A stretch of DNA of 64,000 bases from Trichosporon coremiiforme. Taxonomy: Eukaryota; Basidiomycota; Tremellomycetes; Trichosporonales; Trichosporonaceae. This document shows, piece by piece, positions 11,521 to 21,446 of this stretch (position 1 is the stretch's first letter; every line of letters begins with the position of its first letter). The position numbers and the translations under genes are program-made. Under the pieces are notes generated by a model, which worked only from the letters and a program-made list of their open reading frames with translations, was not told where the DNA came from and ran no database searches. Where the stretch lies: positions 186,001 through 250,000 of the forward strand of contig BCJJ01000021.1 in the NCBI GenBank assembly GCA_039545355.1, in the 5' to 3' direction.

Positions 11521-13944
11521 TTAAGTCAAACCTGTCGTACCGTGCCGTGCCCTCTCCCCGTGCCATGCTGCCGTGCGCGCCATCCACATACGTCCATGCC
11601 ATGCCATCCACCCATCCACCCATCCACCCACCACCCACCGTTCAGTCCAACGCGTGCACCTACCTCTCTCCTAGCTCTCCGCTTGCTACACTCGGACGTA
11701 GGCAAAGGGTAAGCATCGTAAGCAACCCATAAACCCTGCACACTCCTGGACACTCCTTGCTTCCCCTAGTCTCTAGCTCCTCGGCACCCACCCAACTCAC
11801 TACACCTCCCACCTCCACGCACCGCACAGAGCCGCTGCCCCAGTGTGACCGGCCGGTCCACCCGAGCATCACGCATCAGGCATCACCTTTCATCATCACC
11901 ACCCAGCCAGCACCCAGCCAGCCAGCCAGCAGCCGACACAGCTCACTCGACCATTCAGCGATCTGGCCGACCGTTGCCCGTCAGCCAGCTAGCCAGCACC
12001 ACACTCACCCACCACACCAACGTTAACCGGTCCCAGACCATCCACAACACTTTCCATCTCACTCCTCCCCGGCCCCCCTCCCCCCCTCCCCTCTCACCAC
12101 TTTTCCCTTCGTCGACCACACCGTTCCGACCCTCGCCCCCATCCCCCCTTCGCCCCTCTTTGACCACTTTCGACGTTTCCAGCCCGGGTGCTGTGCACTG
12201 TAAGCTTGGTTAGCATCACCCCCCACCACTTTCTTCCATCCCCCATCGCGCGCCAACACATCGTCCCCCTCCTCTCTCCTCCCCATCGCTTCCCACAACC
12301 CTCCCAGCTCGTGTGCGCGCGTGCACATCAGTCACCCCCCTCGACTATCGCTCGTACCCCTCTCCTACACTCCCCCCGCGACTCGCTCGCTTCTTCTGTG
12401 CGCAACTCCACCGGCGAGGTCCCGAGTTACCCTCTTCGACCAAGCCAATCAGCCATGCGCACGGGGCTCTTTCCTTCTCACCTCACCTGAACAGAGCTTC
12501 AGCCAAGTGTGCCCAAGTGTACCCAGGAGTCCGCCCGCACGCCCGCATCGACGGAACTGGCAACAGGAGCTTGGCGCGCCCCACCGTCCTGCTGTCCCCA
12601 GTCCTCGCTACTCCGCTCATTGTCCTTGATCACGTTTGTCTCAAGCTCACGCGCCGCAGCTTCTTCGCTCTCCCTTCTTCAACCTCTCGCCACCTCTTTC
12701 TTTCCTTCCCGTTTGGACTCGTCTCGCACTCGCACCGCCGCGTCCGCCAGACATTGTCGTAGAAATCAGTCGAGCACAACTGTCCGCGCCTCAGCTCCCG
12801 CCCACGAACCCGGCCGCTGCTGCCGATCCGATCGTCGAGCACCAACAGCTGCTGTGCGACTTGTCCAGCGACTAATTACCTCAAAGCCAGGAACGCCTGC
12901 GCACAGCTACTGCAACTGGTCAGGCGTCCGAGCTTGACATTGACCTCCGAAGGTGGTCCAAGTGTCGCGACAACGGCGAACAGCTCCTCCCCCTTCGTAT
13001 TTCGAACCTTTCTCTGGATCGTGGTTACGGAGCTGCTGACCTGTTCGCTTCACCAGAAGCAAAGAAGAGCACTACTGCGCATTCCAGCCTGAAGATCGCG
13101 TGCGTTTGCCGGCCCTGTCTGTGAATCGGCAACCGATTCCTCACAACGCGCTCGCAACGTCTACACCCGACCCGCCCGCGCCCACGACCCCCTTTCGCCG
13201 CCCCGTCCACTTGTCCTCGCCGAGGTTGTTACCGATACGCTCCTCGCCAACCGTCAGTGAGCAGGTACTCACCCATCGTCGACTCCCTCTGCCCCCCCCT
13301 TGCAACATCCTTGACTGCATTCTCATCCACTCGCAACCTCTCCGTTCCTGTGGATATCTGGGGAGGACATACCCGGACGACGACCACACCCTCTACAAAG
13401 CATTGCTTCACCCACTACCGACGAGTCATCCCGTCACTGTTCGACCCTATCACAAGTAACGGGCTACAGTAGGTCGTTCCTCGTTCGAGCCCTTCCAGAC
13501 CGAGTGAGTATTCGCGCCCCCCCCCCCCGATTCTGTAACTGTCACTCCGTTACCCCCTCTTCTTCCCCAACTGGAACAACCGTTCCAGCTACCCGCACCT
13601 GGGTCGAAACCCTGCTGGCTGGCTGGAATCGAATCACCTCCATCGCGCGCGACTGCTTTGCGGCGGCAACGCCGACCCTTCGACACTTCTCACTCATCCT
13701 CCCACCATCTCTTGTGCTAACCAGCTGCCCTGCTTGAAGACGTCGCACAATCTCACTCATTCGTTCAATTCGCTCCTTTCGCGTGCTTTCCCTAACACTT
13801 CTCCCTAGCAAAGCTTTCCATTCCAGCCGTTCCTCTGCTGCGAGCGTCCTACCCTCTTTTCTTTCTTTGTTCGTGTCCGTCCGTGCTTATCTCCCGAACC
13901 CTGTCGTGCAGTCCAGCTGACCTCCTCCAGTCTGCCGCCACAGC
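11521..13944 (+). promoter_or_regulatory. Long C/T-rich leader or promoter upstream of the BNI4-like gene
   Basis: From about 11520 to the ATG at 13945 the plus strand is strongly pyrimidine-rich, with runs of CCCACC, CTCCCC and CCATCCAC, and a C-run at 13518-13528 just after a GTGAGT donor-like site at 13503. ORFs here are low-complexity Ser/Pro/Thr translations and look like by-products of composition. Several short ATG-initiated ORFs could act as upstream ORFs. I interpret it as a long 5' UTR, possibly with leader introns, plus promoter. No transcript data support this. Confidence 0.45.
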
Positions 13945-16563
13945 ATGGCAGCTATGCTCATGCAGCCCCCCGCGCATCGTCCATCCATGGACCACGCCGG
14001 GTCGTTCGAGTCTTCACGGAGCGGTGCTCCCCCAGGCTATGATCGCCATTCGCCCGCCCCTGGCCAATCGCGTCCTGGCGCCTCGACCCCCAACCAGTCG
14101 ACTCAGCAACCTGGTGTGGGCTTTGTCCAACCCGCCATGACGGGTGGATACTTTCCCAACAGCATGCCCGGCTTCCCCGTGCAAGGTGCATGGGGAGCGA
14201 CCCCATTACCCGCGTCCTCGTTCTACGCCCCGCCGTTCGCATTCCCGGCCGGGTTCCAGCAACAGGGCTTCCAGCAGCCCCAGGACTTTTCCGCCTGGGC
14301 CCACGTGTACCAGCAGATGGTCGTGAACGGCCACATGGCACCGCCCGGGGGCCACAACATGCCACGGCCCGCCCAGTTCCAAGACGCAGACGACTCTGAC
14401 GCCCACCGACGAAGGACAGTCTCGGGCACTTCCTCCAACGACCCACGAGTAACAAAGGCCCAGCCTTCCTCTGGGGGCGCCGGTACCGACCCCGTGTTCC
14501 ACCCCTACAGACGCGGACCGAAGAGCCGAAGCACCAGTGGCAACACCCGTTCTGGATCCCAGTCCATCTCCCTCAGCGAGCTTCCCAAGCCCACCGCGCC
14601 GCCGCGGGGTCCTTCTCCCGGCGAGCACCGCCGAACCGGTAGCCTCGACTCGACTGCGCTGGTGAACGGCGAGCGCGAGGAGGAGCTCATGCCGCCGCCC
14701 AAGCTTCGCGCCAGCCATGACGAAGGACGTCCGGCTTCGGTCAAGAGCGAGCGCAGCAACCGAAGCCAGGGCAGTGCAAACAGCGGTGCCTCGCAGAGCG
14801 GCCGTTCCGGCAAACAGGCGCAGGGAGTGCCCGAGCAGCGACCTCAACACGGTCGCACTGTTTCCTCCACCTCCCAGTCCAACAAGTCTATGCCCCTCAC
14901 CACCGGAACGATCTCGTCGCAGGCCAGCAACTCGCAGCTCCCCGCGCAGGCTCGCAACTCGCCGCTGTCCCAGGCTCCCCAGACATCCGCCCCCACCCAG
15001 ACGGGCGAGAAGACGGAGAAGGTGGAGAACAAGTCTGGTTTCAAAGGGCGCTTTAAGAATGCGTCCGATAAGGACCAGAAGACTTCGGCCGCACCTGCTT
15101 CCAGAGCGCAGTCGCCCACCCCTGCCCGGTCACTTACTCCCGCCGCCGCCGCCAAGGGTCAGCCCGGTCCGTCGTCTACCAAGCAGGACCTCGCGCCACC
15201 CAACGCTCCCTTTGTCAACGCTCGGGCGATGAGCAGTGACCTCAGCCTTGCCGAGACCGAAAGGACTGCCGCGACTAACGCATCCGTCAAGCCCAGGCGA
15301 GGTCTGTTCCGCAACCGCAACCGATCGTCCGACAACATTTCGCTGTCGTCCACCGTCTCTTCCGCATCCATGATGATCCGCAAGATGGGCAGCCTCGGCA
15401 AGCTGGCGCGCCGCAACTCGCTCATGGGCATCTCCAAGATCTTCAAGGAAAAGCCAAAGGACGAGGACGGAGCTCTCCCGGAGAAGCAGGGTATCCTCAG
15501 CTTCAAGAGGAAGAGCGGCAAGAAGGCCGATCTTGCCCCTGTGTCGGTCAGTCGTACGACTGCTGAGCTTGACCGCGGATTCGAGGACGACGACCGCATC
15601 TTAGCTGGACTCTCGCCCGCCGCTCAGCTCGCCCGGCAGCACACTGTTCGCTCCAAGGCTGAGGCCGCGAAGAGGGAGGCCGCCAAGCGTGCCGAGACCA
15701 TCCAGGAGCTGTCCGGGCCGACGGGAGAGCCCACCTGGGACCAAAACACGACGACGGCGCGTGGCCAGTTGACCACCGTTACGAACGCGCAGGCGAACGG
15801 ATCGAACGTTGTCCACGTCGTGCCTCGCTCGCCGACTGTTGTGCACGCTCTCGCCATCAACGGCGAGGAGGACGCCAGCGACATTTCGGACACGGACACG
15901 ATCGACGACGTCACTGCATCTCTCAACCGCAGCGGCATCCAGGACCCCGACGAGGAGGGCTTCCAGCCGCTCTGGTGCAAAGCGCACATTGACAAGCACG
16001 CCAAGCCGAAGCGCGGTATCCTGAAGCAGATCCAGTCGAACGAGGAGCTCGAGGTGTCGAAGCGCCAGCGGACCGCGTCCTCGAGCGCCCTCGAGGCCAC
16101 CGCGCCAGGTCCCATGTCTGACCTGCCCGCGCCCAACCCGGAGCGGATCGACGGCCTTGCTCACGCGAACCACGTCGCCAGCCCGGGCGAGATGGTTTAC
16201 GACCCCTTATCGCCTACGTTCTCACCGTTTGAGAACAACGGCCTTGACCTGGATCTGCGCCCGCCGGTCTACAAGAACCCGGCGCATAACACGTCTGCCC
16301 CGACGCTGTCGCCTGCTGGCCCTGCGGCGCCGACCCAGGCTCGTGCGATGACTGCGCCCACGCGTCGCCGCCTTGTCTGGGCTCCCGAGTGCGCCGTGTA
16401 CAGCACGTACGACGCAATGACCTATGACCGGCGGTCGGAGCCGGCGACGTGCAACCGCCTCACTCCCGAGTTGGCCATGTCTATCAAACAGGAGCTCAAC
16501 GCGTTCAAACTCGAGATGCCTGTCCATCCGTCATCGAGGGTCTACACACATTACTTTGCATGA
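13945..16563 (+). CDS. BNI4-like PP1-targeting scaffold protein, 872 aa
   Basis: A single-exon ORF. Residues 1-500 are Ser/Pro/Gln/Gly-rich and disordered, with many RxxS phosphosite-like motifs. A basic block near 450-510 (SLGKLARRNSLMGISKIFKE) resembles a membrane- or septin-associating segment. The last 70 residues are the conserved part: RRRLVW fits a PP1-docking RVxF-type motif ([RK]-[VIL]-x-[FW]). It is followed by YDRRSEPATCNRLTPELA and a helix ending HPSSRVYTHYFA, a C-terminal signature I associate with fungal Bni4 proteins. Bni4 targets the Glc7 phosphatase to the bud neck to position chitin synthesis. The start was chosen as the first ATG of the long frame, after a pyrimidine-rich leader. 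The orthology call rests on the C-terminus alone. Confidence 0.68.
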   Translation: MAAMLMQPPAHRPSMDHAGSFESSRSGAPPGYDRHSPAPGQSRPGASTPNQSTQQPGVGFVQPAMTGGYFPNSMPGFPVQGAWGATPLPASSFYAPPFAFPAGFQQQGFQQPQDFSAWAHVYQQMVVNGHMAPPGGHNMPRPAQFQDADDSDAHRRRTVSGTSSNDPRVTKAQPSSGGAGTDPVFHPYRRGPKSRSTSGNTRSGSQSISLSELPKPTAPPRGPSPGEHRRTGSLDSTALVNGEREEELMPPPKLRASHDEGRPASVKSERSNRSQGSANSGASQSGRSGKQAQGVPEQRPQHGRTVSSTSQSNKSMPLTTGTISSQASNSQLPAQARNSPLSQAPQTSAPTQTGEKTEKVENKSGFKGRFKNASDKDQKTSAAPASRAQSPTPARSLTPAAAAKGQPGPSSTKQDLAPPNAPFVNARAMSSDLSLAETERTAATNASVKPRRGLFRNRNRSSDNISLSSTVSSASMMIRKMGSLGKLARRNSLMGISKIFKEKPKDEDGALPEKQGILSFKRKSGKKADLAPVSVSRTTAELDRGFEDDDRILAGLSPAAQLARQHTVRSKAEAAKREAAKRAETIQELSGPTGEPTWDQNTTTARGQLTTVTNAQANGSNVVHVVPRSPTVVHALAINGEEDASDISDTDTIDDVTASLNRSGIQDPDEEGFQPLWCKAHIDKHAKPKRGILKQIQSNEELEVSKRQRTASSSALEATAPGPMSDLPAPNPERIDGLAHANHVASPGEMVYDPLSPTFSPFENNGLDLDLRPPVYKNPAHNTSAPTLSPAGPAAPTQARAMTAPTRRRLVWAPECAVYSTYDAMTYDRRSEPATCNRLTPELAMSIKQELNAFKLEMPVHPSSRVYTHYFA

Positions 16564-16776
16564 TATCCGAAACCACAGCACTCGCAACTCGCACGACATC
16601 CATGTCTCCTGTACCCCCCTACCCAACCCCACACAGCATAACCATACCTGGCTCACGTTATCTTTACGACACGGGCACAACGAGCTCAACAATAGCACCA
16701 TCAGCAATTCCGGCGCCACTTCAATCATGCCATTGACTTTGAGTTGATGGCCAATTGTCCTGTTACCTGCATTTTC

Positions 16777-16827
<51 letters not shown>

Positions 16828-19560
16828 ATCGACCCCCCACCTCTCGACGCGTCGAGAGGTTGTGTACTATTCCATGTCTTTTTTTGTCTCGCCTCGTCTG
16901 TCCCATAGAACCAGCCCCTCAGCACAGGCCCGAACGTTTTCTCTCAGTCTCGCTAGCGTTCGGTACATCGTTTTCGCTTTTGATCGTGGTCTTCTCGCTC
17001 TTCCCTACCCCTATACCTTACGCAATTGTCATCAACTTTTTTCCTCCTCTTATACGCAACTGGAATTCCCGAATTCATCAAAAGACAGCTGCGCCGCATA
17101 ACGTACAACGGCTGGACCTTGCGTTGAACCAGAACTCGCTCGAAGAAAACATGCATCAGAATGTAGAATTGTCCGCGAAACAAGGCTGGACGCGCTGGCG
17201 CGCCGTCAGGCGCCGCTGGCATGAAGGGTACTTAAACAGAGATTGGCGTCGTATGGCGTCGTATGGCGTCGTAGCGGGGTGAGGAGGTGAGGGAGGTGAG
17301 TGTCAGACAGAGGAGCGGATACGTCTGTCGGGAGTCAGTATCGGGAGCGGCGGTATGTGTCAGTGGTATGTGTCAGTGGTGTGTGTGTCAGTCAAAGGTC
17401 GAAGCCAAGCAGGAGCAGAAGAAGTTGCGAAGACACAGGCTCAAGTTGCGGAACAAATACTCCGGTGTCAAGTCGGAAGAACCCAATCGAAAGCTTGTTG
17501 GTCAGGTTTGTGTTCAACTGGAGGGATCGAATGTAGCGAGATGAGGCGTAAACACAGGTGGACGTCGAGCGTAAACACAGCAAGCCGGGTTTGTCTGAGT
17601 CTACTGGTGTGCAACTGTGGGTGTGGAAGGAATGTAAACGCGGCGGGTGAAGGAGGGTACTGTAGGAGGGTGCTTGGTTCGTGATCGTCGCGGCGACATC
17701 TTCTTGCCAGTGGGTCCGACAGGGTCAGAAGGGGTAGGGGAGGGCAGGACGAATTGTTTGAGCCCTCGTGAGCCCCGCGAGCCGTCGGCGTCAGCGTCAG
17801 CGTCAGCGTCAACGTCAGTGTCAGCCAATGCAGCAGCCAAACAACTTGGACGTTCAGATTCAGACGCGTCGACTTTCGACCCACTCCTCTATCCCCCATC
17901 TAACTGTGGACGTTTCACGGAGATGAGAACTCGGACCTCGCTGGTACTTCATTGATAAAGGGGGGGCGGTATGTCAAGTGCCTCATGGTCCTTGGGAGGA
18001 ATGGGATCCAACCAGACTTTGATTTCGTAGTGGGCTTTCGACCTGTCAGTTGGGACCCAGCTGGTGGTGAGGGGGTGATGTCCGCAGGTCGGGACACGAG
18101 ACGCGACTCTGTGACGTCCACTCACTCGCCAGAGACGCGGCAGAAACGCGCCAGAAACGCGACAAGTACGCTGAGACGATGCGGGCGCGGTTATGAAACC
18201 AGTCTGCGACGCTGGGGCCGAGTAAGTGCTCGGGACAGCAGTTTCGGTGTCTTGATGTTTGGACACTTTCCATACGTCTGCGTACCTCTGCATTCCGACG
18301 GCCTGCCTGCCTTGCCTGCCTGCCTTTGCGTCGGGGCGGAAAGCGGCGACGCTGTCTCAAAAACGTAGAGAGCGGTAGAGAGCGTCCCGAGCGCTCTGAG
18401 GGGTTATCCGCTCGTCCATGACGCGCTGCATCGACGTACTCCGACGCGCTCAATGCAATGCTTACAATGCTTACCACGTTGTTTGTACCTACCTCTGCAG
18501 ATGGTCGTGCGCAGACGACAGACAACTGAATGCGAAGTTGGGACCTGCGACGTGCAGCCCCGGCCCCGTGCTGAATGGAAGGATGACCCTGGAAGGGTAC
18601 GGAGTACGACTTCCCTCGCTGTCACTGGTGCTCGGCCATGACTGCCCCGTGCTTCCTTTCTACCTCCCTACTCCCACTCACAGACTTGCATTGCGGCTGA
18701 GCTCAGCAGAAAGGAGGAGTGGAGCAGGGAAAGAGACTGACAATCCTGTGATCGAGCCGAGGAACATGGTCTCCGATATTGAGAAGTCTCATGCGGAGGT
18801 GGGGTAGCGGGGTAGTTGGAGGGGGGAGGGGGCAGATGCAAGCATGCAAGTGACCTATGAGAGCGTGGTGACTGACCACAACCCCGGAGCGTAGGGACAC
18901 GCTGAACTCTGCCATTCATTCGGGCTTTCATTCAGCCGGCGCGTCCGGCACTGTAACACAGCGCACACGCACAAAGAAGACACCTCGAGGGATCAGCAGT
19001 GCCCTGTTCTAAAAGTCTCTCGACTCTGGCTTTGGACAACGGGCCGTACATAGTGAACGGAGAACAAGTGTTGGGACTGCAACCGGTGATGGAGAACCCG
19101 GGCCGACCGGCTTGCTTTTCGCCTCTTGGCTGAATAGGTGAATTGTCACGTTGCTCTCTCTCCCCTTTGCCGGCTGCCAGTCGTTCACGAACGCTGGGAC
19201 GCATAGATCGCATAGATCTCGGCTGCTTTGGAAGGTAAGGATTTGGACCACGCCAGTCGTCAGGAACTACTAGCCGATACGTGAGCCAGTTGGCCAGCCG
19301 GGTCGGCAACACGTTGGCACCTACGTTGCTTGGGCATGTGCTGAGAGCAAGGTGGCCAGGAGTCATGCGGAGCCGTGCTCGGGCCGGTTGAGAGTCAACG
19401 TGATGCAAAGTCGTGAACGACTTGTGAGATGGTCGATGCAGAGGACGGTGGGTGGGGTGAAGGTACGGAGGTACGGACTGGTCCAGGGGCTTCTGTTGTT
19501 AGGGCAGGGCCGACCGGCTGAGGGTTGAGCGGCTGAGGGCTGAGGGCTGAGAACTGAGAG
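16564..19560. other. 3-kb region with simple repeats and no recognisable gene
   Basis: Besides the poly-C run it contains three copies of an 11-bp unit GGCGTCGTATG (about 17246-17276), GTGTCAGTGGT repeats (about 17355-17392) and a GTCAGC hexamer array (about 17785-17822). ORFs on both strands are repeat-driven or shadows. No RNA gene was seen. Confidence 0.4.
16778..16825 (+). repeat. 48-nt poly-C homopolymer
   Basis: An uninterrupted run of 48 C, about 215 bp downstream of the BNI4-like stop codon and probably in or near its 3' UTR. The length may be distorted by sequencing or assembly of a homopolymer. Confidence 0.95.
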
Positions 19561-19970
19561 CTCAGGGGCTCGAGTTGAGGGAGCCTGGGCCAACGAACCC
19601 TGGCTGGCTGGCTGGCTGGGTGGATGCACTGGATGGCTCACGCTGGAATCGAATCGCAGTGCGAGCAAGAGACGAAAGGGCGCACGCACTACACTTTCTT
19701 TTGTCCTCACCTCAGACTCACAACCAACGACAGTACAGTGGTCGGTGGGTCCACGCTTGTAGTAGAGCAGAGCAGAGCACACTCCATACACGACGACACA
19801 CGGCACGCAGCACACGGCACACACACACACACGCTGCTACACTCACTCCGCCGCACTTCGCCGCACTGCACTTGTTACAACCACCACCCTTTATCCTCAA
19901 CTCGTCACCATCCACCCATCCTCCCTCTCCCTCCCCGACCCTCGGTCCCTTTGATTCGACCATTCCATTC

Positions 19971-20001
19971 GACAGACCGACAGACCGACAGACCGACAGA
20001 C
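19971..20001 (+). repeat. GACAGACC octamer tandem repeat
   Basis: Nearly four perfect copies of GACAGACC in the leader region upstream of the Ras exchange factor gene. Confidence 0.85.
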
Positions 20002-20243
20002 GCCCCTCCCCCCTCCGCCAAGCTACAGCGCTAGCAACTCTAGCGTCTCACCTAAACACCGACCCACAAGCTTCACGGCGCACAGTCCTCCTCACTCTAC
20101 CCTGCGTCTGCGCTCGAGCATCCCCTAGTCAACTTTCGGCTCGATCTGCTCTGCCCGCACACCCGACTCTCAGAGCTTCATCGCATCCCAGTACTCGGGC
20201 TTCCCTTTGCGGCCACGACCACTGCACCATCACGCCCAACGCA

Positions 20244-20291
<48 letters not shown>
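20244..20291 (+). repeat. CAGC tetranucleotide tandem repeat
   Basis: About twelve perfect copies of CAGC in a row, roughly 1.15 kb upstream of the start codon of the Ras exchange factor. Confidence 0.9.
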
Positions 20292-21446
20292 ACTGCAACT
20301 CCAGCACGACCACTACGCCTCAGCCCACACTCACAACCACGGCTCAAGGCCCAGTTAACACTTGGGTCGTCCGAAATCGCAGCTTCTTTTGCATTCGGCT
20401 GCTCGACACCCATCTCTTGTCGTACCTCGGCCGGATCGCAACAGAGAACCCGTGAGCCATCGCCACTCCCGCAAGCTACGGTACATCACGCCAGCGAGGA
20501 GGAAGCAAGCGCCTGAACGCGCCGTATACACTCGACACGCTCGACACCGACCCTAGCTAGCTAGCCCTTCCGGCTCCTGCGCCTGCAAACGCCCGCACGC
20601 CCGTCCTGCGACGCCAGCCAGCTACCGCCAGCGACGACCCGGCACTAGCCCTTGAACCGAACCTGCGAGTTACCAAAAAGACCGCCAAAAACGCGGGGGC
20701 CTCCAACGACCCCGTACCCGTACTTTGCTGCTCGTGTCCTGCCCCTGGTTCCACCCCCGACCGGGCCGAGTGTGACTGCAGTAGCAGGTTGCAATCTTTG
20801 ACCCTCTCTTTCGTGGGTCAGTCCCTCCAACAACCAAGCTGCCCAACTCTAATTCCAACGCTAGTCCAACGTTGTCACATCGCCTTCGATAATCGCCCCC
20901 TCACGCACTGACGCTCGAGTCCATCGCACCGAGCACCGAGCATACCGAGCGTGACACATCTGCCGGCGACGACGATTACAACTGCCCATCCCGCAAACAA
21001 GAATTTGGATTCTAATCGGTCGTTCCAGAGGGACTCGGCATCAGGATCAGGGCGACCGCAAGCACGGGTCATCGTCACATTCGACCCGCTCAGCGCTCGA
21101 CATCCCAAACTTTAGCCTTTGCCTCTCATCACTCGACCCAAGTCGCTTTTCGCATATCGCATTTCGCACACACCACGACCTGGTACACACACCTCCCCCT
21201 GTCGCTCGCAACACGGATTCCACCGACTGCTCGGCAACGCGTCGAGGTGCGCTAGCCCGTGCCAACACAGAGTCGTCCGCTCGGCCTTGTTTGCCTGCGC
21301 TCGCGCCTCCTCAGGCGCGTCTGACCGACCCTCCTGTCGACCCCATCGCCGGTTGGGGCCACGACATCTGTTACCTCTACCCCCTCTTCATTCCCCCCAT
21401 CCACCTTCATCGAGCCGCCGTCTTTTCGTACGCAAGCGTGTGAGCC

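Larger units (their letters stand above)
19561..21446 (+). promoter_or_regulatory. Long C/T- and repeat-rich leader or promoter upstream of the Ras exchange factor gene
   Basis: The plus strand is pyrimidine-rich with CA, CAGC and GACAGACC microsatellites and no credible coding domain. A 313-residue ORF at 19575-20516 is His/Ser/Pro/Thr repeat translation and is left out as a gene. It probably holds the promoter and a long 5' UTR with upstream ATGs. Confidence 0.42.

Noticed and set aside
18046..19830. Several minus-strand ORFs of 140-160 residues
   Set aside because: No signal, domain or splice partners; overlapped by equal-length frames on the plus strand, as expected by chance in GC-rich DNA.
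19575..20516. 313-residue plus-strand ORF upstream of the Ras exchange factor
   Set aside because: Composition is driven by CA, CAGC and GACAGACC repeats; no domain, no conserved pattern, and similar low-complexity frames exist on other strands.
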